Positions 50,234-59,577 are shown, counted from the first letter of the stretch. The stretch: 64,000 nt of DNA from Nocardia sp. NBC_01327 (GCF_035958815.1 NZ_CP108383.1:7626001-7690000); one strand, 5' to 3'. The notes: generated from the letters alone by a model not told the origin. Numbers and translations: made by a program.

Positions 50234-51658
50234 ATGCATGATCACCTCCCCGCCACTCCCCGTTTCTCGCGCCGCTGGGTGCTGGGCATGGGGACGGCCG
50301 CCGTGGCAGGACTGGCCCTGACCGCCTGCGGTTCGAACGATGACAAGTCCACGACCGCCACCACCACGGCGTCGAGTGATCCCAAAGCCGTTGCCGCCGA
50401 TGCCTATACGTTCGGGTATCCGCTGGTGCTGATGGATGCCACCCGCGCCTCGGGCGGGGCCGTCAATCAGTTCGCCAATGCCGTGCAGCTACCTACACCG
50501 GACGACAAGCAGGTGGTGCGGCTGAATCTGGACACGCTGTACTCGCAGGCCTGGCTGGATCTGGCCGCCGAACCGCTGGTGCTGCAGGTGCCCGGTATGG
50601 AGGCCGACCGGTACTGGCTCATGCAGGTGCTCGACGCCTGGACCAATACCCGCCACAATCCGAGCAGCGTCGCCCCGAAGGTCGGCGCCGGGGTCGCGAC
50701 GCCGCCGTTCACCTACCTGGTGACCGGACCGGACTGGCACGGATCGGTGCCGGACGGTATGACACAGCTGCCCATGCCCACGAATACCTCCTGGGTGATC
50801 GGACGCATCCAGGTCAATGGCGCGGCCGATGTCGACCGGGTGCGCGCCCTGCAGGATCAGCTGAAGCTGGTACCGCTGAGCGCCTGGCTGCGCGGTGAGA
50901 CCGACTCCCCCGGCCGGGTATACGCGGTGGACCAGTCCGCGCCCCCGCCGCCCAAGCAGGTGGCGGCCATGGACGGGCCGGCGTTCTTCGGCAAACTGTG
51001 CGCGCTCATGGCCGCCGAACCGCCCGCGCCGGAAGATGCCCCGGCACTGGAGCGTTTCGCCGAGATCGGCATCAAACCCGGTGCGACCGTGGACAGTCTG
51101 TCCGCAGATCTGCTGAATTCCGGTGCCGCCCAGTCGAAATCGCAGCTCACCACATTCGATGACCCGCAATCGAAGAATGAGAACGGCTGGAAGTTCTCCA
51201 CCGACCTCGGCAGCTACGGCACCGATTACGCCCTGCGCGCGGTCACCGCGGTGCAGGCGCTCGGCGCGAACCTGGCCGAGGATGCGGTGTACCCCAGCCT
51301 TTTCGGGACCGCCGACAAGGACGGTCACCCCCAGCGCTTCCGCCTGCACTTCCCCGCCGGCCAACTCCCTCCGGTAGCCGCCTTCTGGTCCATCACCGCC
51401 TACGACGGCGACAGCTACCTGGTCCCGAACACCGCCGACGTCTACGCCGTCGGCCACCAAATCCCCCCGGTCCCCAACCCCGACGGCTCGGTAGACATAG
51501 CCGTCCAAAGTGAAGACCCGGGTTCCGCTGTCCCCCAGGGCAATTGGCTCCCCATCCCGCCGACCGGAAAATTCTCCCTGAGCATGCGCCTCTACGCCCC
51601 GAAGAAGCAGGCCCTCGACGGCGACTGGCAACCCCCGGCCCTCGACCCCGTCAGCTGA
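50234..51658 (+). CDS. DUF1254/DUF1214 lipoprotein, Tat-exported
   Basis: The 474-residue protein has a twin-arginine signal with lipobox (FSRRWVLGMGTAAVAGLALTACGS; lipid Cys at 32). The mature part has the DUF1254 features (AADAYTFGYPLVLMDATRA, VVRLNLDTLYSQAWLDLAAEPLVLQVP, RYWLMQVLDAWTN) and a C-terminal DUF1214 domain (HPQRFRLHFPAGQLPPVAAFWSITAYDGDSYLVPN to SLSMRLYAPKKQALDGDWQPPAL). The family is common near lipid and surface functions but has no established role. The operator at 50077 lies 127 bases upstream of the ATG and links it to the alkyl-sulfatase regulator. Confidence 0.85.
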   Translation: MHDHLPATPRFSRRWVLGMGTAAVAGLALTACGSNDDKSTTATTTASSDPKAVAADAYTFGYPLVLMDATRASGGAVNQFANAVQLPTPDDKQVVRLNLDTLYSQAWLDLAAEPLVLQVPGMEADRYWLMQVLDAWTNTRHNPSSVAPKVGAGVATPPFTYLVTGPDWHGSVPDGMTQLPMPTNTSWVIGRIQVNGAADVDRVRALQDQLKLVPLSAWLRGETDSPGRVYAVDQSAPPPPKQVAAMDGPAFFGKLCALMAAEPPAPEDAPALERFAEIGIKPGATVDSLSADLLNSGAAQSKSQLTTFDDPQSKNENGWKFSTDLGSYGTDYALRAVTAVQALGANLAEDAVYPSLFGTADKDGHPQRFRLHFPAGQLPPVAAFWSITAYDGDSYLVPNTADVYAVGHQIPPVPNPDGSVDIAVQSEDPGSAVPQGNWLPIPPTGKFSLSMRLYAPKKQALDGDWQPPALDPVS

Positions 51659-51663
51659 CACTC

Positions 51664-51741
51664 CCCGTCATCCCTGCATGCATTTGGCCGGGATCCACAC
51701 TTCCGGCGTGGATCCCGGCCGAAACGCGCCGGGCTGACGGG
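51664..51741. repeat. Long intergenic palindromic element, copy 2
   Basis: Arms at 51664-51697 and 51709-51741 pair along almost their whole length, with an 11-base loop. The sequence CCCGTCATCCCT...GGCCGGGATCCA is closely related to the arms at 6818-6912. As there, it sits exactly between two convergent genes, the DUF1254 lipoprotein and the P-type ATPase, starting five bases after one stop and ending five bases before the other. Confidence 0.85.
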
Positions 51742-51745
51742 ATAT

Positions 51746-53878
51746 TCAGTTGCGGGTCGGGAGGTGTAGTCGCTTGAGGGACAGGGCATTCAGAGCGACG
51801 ATGACGCTGGAGCCCGACATGGACAGGGCCGCGATCTCCGGGCGGAGGGTCCAGCCCAGCGCGGGTTCGAAGACGCCGGCGGCGATGGGCAGGGCGATGG
51901 TGTTGTAGCCGACCGCCCAGGCCAGGTTCTGGTGCATTTTGCGGAGCGTGCCGCGCCCGATGCGCAGGGCGGTGGGCACGTCCAGCGGATCCGAGCGCAT
52001 GAGGACCAGATCGGCGGTCTCGATGGCCACATCGGTGCCGGCGCCGATGGCAATGCCGAGGTCCGCGCGGGCCAGTGCGGGGGCGTCGTTGACGCCGTCG
52101 CCGACCATGGCGACTTTCCTTCCGCCGGACTGCAATTCGGCGATCTTGTCGGCCTTGTCCCCGGGCAGTACCTCGGCGATGACGGTATCGATGCCGAGTT
52201 CGGCGGCAATGCGCTCGGCGGTGGCCTGATTGTCGCCGGTGAGCATGACGACCTCGACGCCCATCTCGTGCAGGTCCTGCACGGCCTCGGCCGAGGTCTC
52301 GCGCACGGCGTCCGCAATGCCGATGACCGCGGCCGCTTTGCCGTCCACCGCGGCGAGAACCGCGGTCTGGCCCCCGCCCGCCACCCGATCACGGGCGGTG
52401 GTCAAGTCTCCCAGTGCGATTCCCTCGCGCTCGAGCAGCCGTCGATTGCCGACCACCACGCGGCGGCCGTTCACGGTGGCAATGGCGCCGTGCCCGGGAA
52501 TGTTCTCGAAGTCCTGTGCCCGTTCACCATTCGCGCCATGCCCCTCGGCATAACGCACGACCGCCGCCGCCAGCGGATGCTCGGATTCACGTTCCACCGC
52601 CGCCAGCAGCGGCATCAGCTCACCGGCCGTGATCACCCCGTCGGTGACGATTTCGGTGACTTCCGGCTCGCCCTTGGTGAGGGTGCCGGTCTTGTCCATG
52701 ACCACGGTCTGGATCCGCGCCGAACTCTCCAGTGCCATCGCATTCTTGAACAGCACACCGCGTTTCGCGCCCAGCCCGGTGCCGACCATGATGGCGGTCG
52801 GAGTGGCCAGCCCCAGCGCATCGGGGCAGGTGATGACGACGACGGTAATGGCGAACAGAATGGCCTTGGCGAAGGTGGCCCCGGCCAGCAGCCACACCAC
52901 GAGAGTCAGTGCGCCACCGATCAATGCGACCAGCACCAGCCAGAAGGCCGCGCGGTCGGCCAGTTTCTGGCCCGGCGCCTTCGAACTCTGCGCTTCCCGA
53001 ACGAGATTCACGATCTGCGCCAGGGCGGTATCGGCGCCGACCTTGGTGGCCCGCACCCGCAGGACGCCGTTCTCGTTCAGTGTCGCACCGATGACCGTCG
53101 CGCCCGGAGCCTTGTGCACCGGCAGGCTTTCGCCGGTCACCATGGATTCGTCGACTTCGCTCTCGCCCTCGAGCACCTCACCGTCGGCGGCGATCTTGGA
53201 CCCCGGCCGCACCAGCAGCACATCGCCGACAATCACTTCGGCCGTGGGGATTTCGACCTCCTGCCCGTCCCGGATCACCACGGCCTGCGGCGGCGCGAGA
53301 TCCAGCAGCGCGCGAATGGCGTCATTGGCCCCGCCGCGCGCCCGCATCTCGAACCAGTGTCCGAGCAGGACGAAGGTGGCCAGCATGGTGGAGGCCTCGT
53401 AGAACACCTCACCGCCGCCGGTCAGGGTGATGGCGAGGGAGTACAGCCAGCCCGCGCCGATGCCGACCGCGACCAGCACCATCATGTCGAGCGTGCGCGC
53501 CTTCAGCGCCGCCACCGCACCGGTGAAGAAGATGGCCGAGGAGTAGAAGATCACCGGCAGGCTCAGGATCAGCGCCCAGATGTCCCGCCGCAGCCCGAAC
53601 GGCGTCGGCAGATCCAGCCCGAACATCTCCTTCGCCATCGGCGACCAGAACATCACCAGCAGCGAGAAGACCAGCGCGACCAGGAATCTATTGCGCATGT
53701 CCTTGGCCATCTCGTCCATGGACATGCCGCCGTGCCCGGCGTGGCCCATGGCGGCATGGTCCATGTCCGCATGCGTGGTGTCGGCCATCGTGGAGTGATC
53801 CATTACCGCGTGGGTGGAGTGATCCATGGCGGAGTGGTCCCTCTCGGCATGACCGTTATGCCCGTTCTTCTGGTCCAT
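51746..53878 (-). CDS. Heavy-metal P-type ATPase, CopB-like with CPD motif
   Basis: The 710-residue ion pump has a His/Met/Asp-rich N-terminus (residues 1-55, many MDH repeats), which is typical of CopB-type copper pumps in place of CxxC domains. The P-type motifs are VTGES, DKTGTLTKGEP and VGDGVNDAPALA. The transmembrane metal motif reads ITCPDALGLATP: Cys-Pro-Asp instead of Cys-Pro-His (CopB) or Cys-Pro-Cys (CopA). The ATG at 53878 is used; the frame extends further but the operator lies there. A CsoR-like palindrome 12 bases upstream indicates copper-dependent control. Metal specificity is not certain. Confidence 0.9.
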   Translation of the reverse strand: MDQKNGHNGHAERDHSAMDHSTHAVMDHSTMADTTHADMDHAAMGHAGHGGMSMDEMAKDMRNRFLVALVFSLLVMFWSPMAKEMFGLDLPTPFGLRRDIWALILSLPVIFYSSAIFFTGAVAALKARTLDMMVLVAVGIGAGWLYSLAITLTGGGEVFYEASTMLATFVLLGHWFEMRARGGANDAIRALLDLAPPQAVVIRDGQEVEIPTAEVIVGDVLLVRPGSKIAADGEVLEGESEVDESMVTGESLPVHKAPGATVIGATLNENGVLRVRATKVGADTALAQIVNLVREAQSSKAPGQKLADRAAFWLVLVALIGGALTLVVWLLAGATFAKAILFAITVVVITCPDALGLATPTAIMVGTGLGAKRGVLFKNAMALESSARIQTVVMDKTGTLTKGEPEVTEIVTDGVITAGELMPLLAAVERESEHPLAAAVVRYAEGHGANGERAQDFENIPGHGAIATVNGRRVVVGNRRLLEREGIALGDLTTARDRVAGGGQTAVLAAVDGKAAAVIGIADAVRETSAEAVQDLHEMGVEVVMLTGDNQATAERIAAELGIDTVIAEVLPGDKADKIAELQSGGRKVAMVGDGVNDAPALARADLGIAIGAGTDVAIETADLVLMRSDPLDVPTALRIGRGTLRKMHQNLAWAVGYNTIALPIAAGVFEPALGWTLRPEIAALSMSGSSVIVALNALSLKRLHLPTRN

Positions 53879-53889
53879 TCCCTGACCAT

Positions 53890-53906
53890 ATACCCTCCAG
53901 GGGTAT
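53890..53906. promoter_or_regulatory. CsoR-like operator upstream of the P-type ATPase
   Basis: ATACCC-TCCAG-GGGTAT is a dyad with six-base arms, 12 bases before the ATG. G-tract dyads of the form TACCC...GGGTA are typical of CsoR/RicR copper-sensing repressors in actinobacteria. No csoR gene is in the window. Confidence 0.6.
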
Positions 53907-53954
53907 GTAGCCAGTAGATGTGACGGGCGAGCCATGCGGTAGCCGCGATACCCC

Positions 53955-55277
53955 CTACCGAATGCCCGGCGTCTTGGGATCAGCGCCGAAGCAGCCGACG
54001 ATGTAGCAGCCGGGCGGCCAATCCGACACCGGCGGAGCCAGCGGCTTGTCGAGGCAGGTCAGCAATCCACAGCCGGGATAGGCCATGGGACCCAGACCCA
54101 GCGCGGCGAGGGTCGCGTCCGGATTGGAGATCATGGGATCGGACAGGCTGATATCGGGCCCGGCCACATAGGGCCCCGGATCGGGCAGCACCGGATCGCG
54201 GAAGGCGGCGGTCAGCGCCCGCATCGCCTCGTGCGGGAAGCTCACCGAACCACCGGGCACCGTCACCCCGGTCCAGCTGATCAGCAATCCCAGACTCGGC
54301 ACAATGGTGTTGTCCTGCCGCATCATTCCCGACATCTGCACGGCGTCGGCGGGCATACCGGGGAAGATGGACCCGCAGTCCGGGCCATTGACCACGAACA
54401 GGAAGCCGTAGCAGTCGTTGGCGGCGATCGGCGTGGTCGCCTGGGTCAGATAGTCGGCGGAAATCACCTGTGTGCCATGCCAATTCCCATGGTTGGCAAC
54501 AAGGAGCCCGAGCTTGACGAAGTCATCCGGCGGCAGCACCAGATGCGCGTAACCGTAGGTGTTGTTACTGCGATCCCGCGCCCAGTGGTAATCGGTGCGC
54601 TCGATCCCCAAGGGGTCGAAGAGTTTTCGCTGCGCGAAGGCCTGGAAGTCCTCCCCCACCGCCTGCTGCACCACATAGGCCAGCAGATCGACAGCCCGCT
54701 GGCTGTACTGCCACTGGGTGCCCTGCGGGTGCACGATGGGCATGGCCAGCGCCTGCGCCACCACATTCGGATCGAGCTGCACCAGCCCGGTGACCCCCTC
54801 CGAGGCCACCGCCACCTCCATACCGGAGGTCTCGGTCAGCAGGCTGCGCACGGTGATCGCACGATGCGCCGAATCCCCCAGCCCCGCAGGAAGATACCTG
54901 TCGATCGGATCATCGATGCGCAATCGCCCCGCATCCACTGCCAGTCCCGCCACCATGGACACCACACTCTTGGTGCTGCTCCACAGATTCCACGGCATCC
55001 CGCCCGCGCGTTGATTGTTCGGCCCGCTCGCCACCAGGCAGTTGTTCCGATACACCGACACCGTGAACCGCGAGGGATCGGCCACAAACCCCATCGCCTG
55101 CTGCAACCGCTGCGAATCCAGCCCCACCGCTTCGGGTGTCGCGGTCTCCGGCGTCCGTCCGGAGCTGACCGCACACTGCTTCAGCTCCGCCGGCTCGGCC
55201 CGCGCGCCGGGCGCACCGACCAGCAGCATTGCGGCGGCGACCACCGTCACAACACCGACCGTCCAAGTCCGAATCAC
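53955..55277 (-). CDS. Secreted serine hydrolase, beta-lactamase/DD-peptidase fold
   Basis: This is a 440-residue protein with a signal peptide (VGVVTVVAAAMLLVGAPGARAEP). The class C beta-lactamase/esterase fold has Ser-x-x-Lys in WSSTKSVVSM (Ser about 100) and Tyr in WQYSQRAVDLLAYVVQQ. A final FPHEAMRAL replaces the usual KTG region. The last 60 residues contain several Cys (CGLLTCLDK, CYIVGCFG). The GTG at 55277 is preferred because GGGAGAGG lies nine bases before it; the ATG at 55313 would lengthen the N-terminus by 12 residues. Substrate unknown. Confidence 0.82.
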   Translation of the reverse strand: MIRTWTVGVVTVVAAAMLLVGAPGARAEPAELKQCAVSSGRTPETATPEAVGLDSQRLQQAMGFVADPSRFTVSVYRNNCLVASGPNNQRAGGMPWNLWSSTKSVVSMVAGLAVDAGRLRIDDPIDRYLPAGLGDSAHRAITVRSLLTETSGMEVAVASEGVTGLVQLDPNVVAQALAMPIVHPQGTQWQYSQRAVDLLAYVVQQAVGEDFQAFAQRKLFDPLGIERTDYHWARDRSNNTYGYAHLVLPPDDFVKLGLLVANHGNWHGTQVISADYLTQATTPIAANDCYGFLFVVNGPDCGSIFPGMPADAVQMSGMMRQDNTIVPSLGLLISWTGVTVPGGSVSFPHEAMRALTAAFRDPVLPDPGPYVAGPDISLSDPMISNPDATLAALGLGPMAYPGCGLLTCLDKPLAPPVSDWPPGCYIVGCFGADPKTPGIR

Positions 55278-55550
55278 ACCAAACCACCTCTCCCGAAGTC
55301 CCATTCGAGACATCGACAGGTAGAGCGGTTCGTTATCTTTCCGTGACCCCCGAATTATCGGGGCGGAACTTCCAGGGGCGCACTACAGCGACACTCCCGC
55401 TATCGCCGCGGCGATAAACAGCGGCCTCCCACCGGTTCCCCGTGTTGCGCACCCACCTGGGCATACGATAAGAAGCTGACGATACGTGGTCCGGGGGGTT
55501 CCGGGCGCGTGCGTACGTAGTCCGCTCAGCCGCAAAGGAATCGCCCGATC

Positions 55551-56204
55551 ATGGCCGCACCGGTCGTCTTCACCAGCTCCTATTACGACGAGTCCAATGA
55601 CAATGGGTTCCAGTGGGAGTTCCGCTGCGATCGCTGCAGCACCGCCTACAAATCACCCTTCGAACAGAACTACCTCTCGCGAGGGCGCGGCGCGCTGCGC
55701 GTGGTGCGAGATCTGCTCGGCGACCACTTCAGTTCGATCACCAAGGTGTCCAACGCCGCCGAGGACTTCTCCAACACCTGGGGTGGCGGTTCGGCCTCCG
55801 CCACCAAGGACAAGGCGTTCAACAACGCGGTCGCGCACGTCAAGGACGACTTCCGGCTGTGCAGCGGTTGCGGGTCCTGGGTGTGCGCCCGCATCTGCTG
55901 GAACGACCATGTCAGCCAGTGCACCCGCTGCTCACCGCTGGTCGCCAATCAGATCGCGCAGGCGCAGGCCGAGGCGCGCGGTTCGCAGATCCGCGATGCC
56001 GCGCACCAGCAGAATTGGACGCAGAACCAGGATCTGTCCACACCGGCGCGGGTCACCTGCCCGACCTGCGGGACCACCACCACGGGTGGTCGCTTCTGCG
56101 GCGCCTGCGGCACCGGTCTCGATATGCGCGCGCACTGCACCGGCTGCGGGCACCAGCTCCAGGTGGGCACGGCCTTCTGCTCGAACTGCGGTCAGTCGCA
56201 GTAA
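55551..56204 (+). CDS. Zinc-ribbon protein
   Basis: The 217-residue cytoplasmic protein holds several Cys-x-x-Cys pairs. FRCDRCST is near 26-29. LCSGCGSWVCARICWNDHVSQCTRC lies around 103-126, a RING-like or FYVE-like cluster that includes His. Two zinc ribbons follow at the end (VTCPTCGTTTTGGRFCGACG and HCTGCGHQLQVGTAFCSNCG). A central part (residues 45-95) is predicted helical. Function is not assigned, but four or more metal sites imply a scaffold or nucleic-acid or protein binding role. It is convergent with a His-rich secreted protein gene, with a terminator between. Confidence 0.82.
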   Translation: MAAPVVFTSSYYDESNDNGFQWEFRCDRCSTAYKSPFEQNYLSRGRGALRVVRDLLGDHFSSITKVSNAAEDFSNTWGGGSASATKDKAFNNAVAHVKDDFRLCSGCGSWVCARICWNDHVSQCTRCSPLVANQIAQAQAEARGSQIRDAAHQQNWTQNQDLSTPARVTCPTCGTTTTGGRFCGACGTGLDMRAHCTGCGHQLQVGTAFCSNCGQSQ

Positions 56205-56221
56205 CTTCGGTCCACCATGAG

Positions 56222-56260
56222 AAAGCCCCGCCCGGTCGCATGGGACCGGACGGGGCCTTT
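56222..56260. terminator. Bidirectional terminator
   Basis: GCCCCGCCCGGTC (56225-56237) pairs with GACCGGACGGGGC (56244-56256) with one mismatch. AAA precedes and CTTT follows, so it can end transcription in both directions between the convergent genes. Confidence 0.85.
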
Positions 56261-56273
56261 CAGGTAGCGCTCG

Positions 56274-56555
56274 TTACCCGGCAGAGCCGGTGTTGAACGG
56301 AACCGGGAACGGGATGCCCTGGTTCCAGTCGCCCGGGTTGTTCCAGTCGTGGTCGTGGTGATCCCAGTCATGGTGATCGCCATGATGATCCCAATCGTGG
56401 TGGTGCCAATCGACATCGGTGGCGCTGGGCACGGTGGCATCGGCCGAGGCCGGAATGGCCAGCGCCGTGAGCGGCACAGCGGCAAGAACACCCGCGAACG
56501 CAACGCGGACAGCGATCTTTCGGGTCCCGGACGTCCTCATCAGGTTGGAGAGCAT
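56274..56555 (-). CDS. Small secreted His/Asp-rich protein
   Basis: The 93-residue product has a signal peptide (KIAVRVAFAGVLAAVPLTALAIPASADA). The mature part is mostly DWHHHDWDHHGDHHDWDHHD, then a Pro/Phe-rich end. The His/Asp clusters could bind zinc, nickel or copper outside the cell. The ATG at 56555 follows AGGAAT; the earlier reading to 56591 is less likely. I do not recognise a family. Confidence 0.75.
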   Translation of the reverse strand: MLSNLMRTSGTRKIAVRVAFAGVLAAVPLTALAIPASADATVPSATDVDWHHHDWDHHGDHHDWDHHDHDWNNPGDWNQGIPFPVPFNTGSAG

Positions 56556-56684
56556 CGGAATTCCTTTCTCTCTAGCGACGAATCGCAGCAATACGATTCA
56601 TTCACCTATCGAACGAGGTATTCCTCAAGGACCCATCCGAGGAGCCTGGCAAGACCCTGGGAATCCGGCTGAGCGGGACGGCGG

Positions 56685-57329
56685 TCAGGGGGCGTCGCAG
56701 TCCAGAAGCGTCAGCGCGATCGAGCACAGGGGCCGGGCGAGGCCGGGCAGCGCGGCGGGTCCGGCTGTCTGCATGCATTCCCGGATGCGGTCGTCGATAC
56801 CGCCGATGAGGAAGTCGTAGACCACATCCGGCAGCTGCCCGCTGAGCTCGTCCTGCTGCACGGCGAGTTCCCGCGCCGCGCGCATGCGATCGGCGAACAC
56901 CGTCATCAGACGCCTGCGGTATCCGGCCAGCGGCGGACCCGCGATGAGCGCCTCCACGTGCAGCGCCCGCGCTATGGCCGGCTCCTCCGCGAGAATGTCG
57001 AAGTACGCGGTGAGCGAGGTGCACACGAGCTGCCGCCAATCCAGTTGGCCCGCAGCCTTGATCGCGGCGGTGAGCCGCCCGTTCGCCACCTCGACGACCA
57101 TTTCGAAGGCCGCGGCGAAGCATTCCTCCTTCGAGTCGAACAACTCGTAGAAGGTGCGGCGGGAGATCTTGGCCCGCGCCACCAGATCCGCGACAGTAAC
57201 CGGGTGATAGCCGGATTCGGCCACCGCATCGAGCATGGCGATGAACAGGCGCCCGCGCTGCGATTCGGCCACCTCTGCGCGCGTCAACCGGTGCGGGCCG
57301 CGAGGCAACCGGTCGTCGGGAACTGACAC
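56685..57329 (-). CDS. TetR/AcrR family regulator
   Basis: The 214-residue regulator has the helix-turn-helix YHPVTVADLVARAKISRRTFYELFDSKEECF at about 40-70. The GTG at 57329 has GAGG five bases before it; a longer reading to 57500 lacks protein character. The gene is divergent from the secreted CocE-like hydrolase gene across 192 bases, so it may repress that gene. No clear palindrome could be picked out of the gap. Confidence 0.85.
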   Translation of the reverse strand: MSVPDDRLPRGPHRLTRAEVAESQRGRLFIAMLDAVAESGYHPVTVADLVARAKISRRTFYELFDSKEECFAAAFEMVVEVANGRLTAAIKAAGQLDWRQLVCTSLTAYFDILAEEPAIARALHVEALIAGPPLAGYRRRLMTVFADRMRAARELAVQQDELSGQLPDVVYDFLIGGIDDRIRECMQTAGPAALPGLARPLCSIALTLLDCDAP

Positions 57330-57521
57330 CTTCACCTCGACACGATAGCAACCGTGAACTGCGCGATTGTCATGCCGCGCCACCCGTAATGAGAACCTGC
57401 CCAGTCGTTTTGCTTGCTCTCGATAGTGGGGAACGTTACGGTACCCGATAGGTAGTGAGGTACAGCACTGTTTTTCTTCATCCCTATAGCGGGTGTCCAA
57501 CGAAGGGCTGGTCGGGTTTCG

Positions 57522-59561
57522 ATGAGGTTGTTCGCACGATTAGGGGCAGCGAGCGCTGCCGCGGTCGTCGCCACACTGGCGCTGACCACACTGACGGTTC
57601 CGGCGGCCCATGCCGATCCGCCGGACAATGACCCCGCCGCCGCGTGGACGGCCGCGCAGGACGGGCCGCTGCAGTATCCGGGCGTGCATGTCGACTGGGA
57701 TGTCCCGATCACCATGAGCGACGGAACCGTCCTGAAGTCCAATGTGTATCGGCCGATGGACGCGGCCGGCCACATTGTGGACACCCCGCTGCCGACCATC
57801 GTCAATATGACCCCGTACACGAAACTCGCGTACATGCTGCTGGATTCGGCCGTCTCGATCCCCGGCCTGTTCGACGGCGTCACCGATCTGATCAACCGAT
57901 TCGATCTGTTCAACCTCAATGGCACACCGCTGTCCAGCCTCGGCGATCAGATCAAGGTGCTGTCCGGAGGCGGCGGGCGCGTGGTCGCGGCCGACCGCCA
58001 TCTGATCCAGAGCGGGTACACCGAGATAGTCGCCGATGTCCGCGGCACCGGATTCTCCGAGGGCGTCTGGCCGGTCTTCGGTGAACGCGAACAGCAGGAC
58101 ACCGCCGAAATCGCGCAGTGGGCAGCGAATCAGCCGTGGTCCGACGGCAAAATCGGACTGGCGGGCGTCTCCAATGGCGGCATCAGCGCACTGCAGGGCG
58201 CCGAACAGCAGCCCGAATCGGTGAAGGCGGTGTTCTCCGTCGTTCCCGGCAGCGATCTGCTCCGCGATACCGTCGCGCCCGGTGGCGGATTCGATATCGG
58301 GTTCGTCCCGTTCTGGCTGCTCGCCGTCAATACGGCCAAATGGTTGCCGGATCTGTCCTCGATCGCCACCGGCAACTTCGATTGGAAGTGGCTCGCCGAC
58401 CGGGTTGCCAGCCCCATCACATTCATCGACACCCTGCTGCGCGCTCTCGTCGTGCCATCGGTCGACGCGATACCCGCTGATATGAAACAACTTCTGGATC
58501 CCGAGGGCCCGTTCCGGTCCGGGATCACCGGACATCCCGATCGGATCACCGCGCCGACCTTCATCGTCGGCGGCTGGCACGATATCTTCAACAACTCGGA
58601 ATCGACCGCCTACAACGCGATTCCGCTGCCGGCCGATCAGAAGAAGCTGCTGATGGGCGATTGGTACCACGTCACGCTCGGTTCCGGACTGGGTGTCGCC
58701 GGTGCGCCGCCGCGCCTGGATGTTCTGCAGCATGCCTGGTTCGACAAGTGGCTCAAGGGAATCGACAACGGTATCGATGCGTACAGCCCGACGACCCTGT
58801 TCCAGCAGGGTGGCGGGTGGACCAGCAGCGACCGGTATCCGCGTGCCGGAATGACGTACGCACGCCAGTACCTGTCGGCCGATCCGAGCGGCACCGCGGG
58901 CACGGTCGTGCACGATGGATCGCTCAGTGCGACAGCCCCTTCGGAGCCGACGACGCTGACCCACTCGCCCGGCCTGTCCACCGTGTGCTCTCGTGACGGA
59001 GCACAGGGCACCGCGGGGGTCCTGGGCATTATCGATGCCTGCGGCAAGGATTCACGACTCGCCGAGGTCGCGGCGCTCACGTTCACCGGACAACCCGTCG
59101 GCGCGCCCACCGCCATCTCCGGATCGGTGAACGTGCACTTGAACACCGTCCTGGACGCGACCGACGGGTACTGGTCGGCCACGCTCAATGATGTTGCGCC
59201 CGACGGGCAGTCGACGGTGCTGACCACCGGGCAGCTCACCGCGTCACTGCGCAAGCTCGACGAGGACAAGAGCAAGAAGTCGCCCAATGGCGATTACACC
59301 GCCCCCTTCCCGACCCTCACGCTGGAGGATCGGCAGGCCATCGTGCCCGGCGAGCCCACCACGCTCGAGGTGGGACTGGAGCCGACCGATGCGGTGCTGC
59401 AACCGGGTCACCGGCTGCGCGTCGATATCTACGCCGCCAATTTCCCCAAGGGCATGATGATTCCCGCACTGCTGCTGGAATCGCAGCTCCGGCCACAGCA
59501 CCTGGTTCTCGACCCCGCCGCACCCAGCTGGGTGAATGTGCCTTCCAGCACGACCTTCTGA
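57522..59561 (+). CDS. Secreted CocE/NonD-family hydrolase (S15-like)
   Basis: The 679-residue protein has a signal peptide (LGAASAAAVVATLALTTLTVPAAHADPP). It is an X-Pro dipeptidyl-peptidase-like hydrolase: VYRPMDAAG and NMTPYTKLAY at the start, DVRGTGFSEGVWPVF, nucleophile GVSNGGISALQ with Ser at about 216, FIVGGWHDIFNN with Asp, WYHVTLGSG with His, and a C-terminal jelly-roll domain (ISGSVNVHLNTVLD to GHRLRVDIYAANFP). In family members the substrate is an ester or peptide; here it is open. It faces the TetR gene. Confidence 0.9.
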   Translation: MRLFARLGAASAAAVVATLALTTLTVPAAHADPPDNDPAAAWTAAQDGPLQYPGVHVDWDVPITMSDGTVLKSNVYRPMDAAGHIVDTPLPTIVNMTPYTKLAYMLLDSAVSIPGLFDGVTDLINRFDLFNLNGTPLSSLGDQIKVLSGGGGRVVAADRHLIQSGYTEIVADVRGTGFSEGVWPVFGEREQQDTAEIAQWAANQPWSDGKIGLAGVSNGGISALQGAEQQPESVKAVFSVVPGSDLLRDTVAPGGGFDIGFVPFWLLAVNTAKWLPDLSSIATGNFDWKWLADRVASPITFIDTLLRALVVPSVDAIPADMKQLLDPEGPFRSGITGHPDRITAPTFIVGGWHDIFNNSESTAYNAIPLPADQKKLLMGDWYHVTLGSGLGVAGAPPRLDVLQHAWFDKWLKGIDNGIDAYSPTTLFQQGGGWTSSDRYPRAGMTYARQYLSADPSGTAGTVVHDGSLSATAPSEPTTLTHSPGLSTVCSRDGAQGTAGVLGIIDACGKDSRLAEVAALTFTGQPVGAPTAISGSVNVHLNTVLDATDGYWSATLNDVAPDGQSTVLTTGQLTASLRKLDEDKSKKSPNGDYTAPFPTLTLEDRQAIVPGEPTTLEVGLEPTDAVLQPGHRLRVDIYAANFPKGMMIPALLLESQLRPQHLVLDPAAPSWVNVPSSTTF

Positions 59562-59577
59562 CGGCTCGCGCCCCGCA

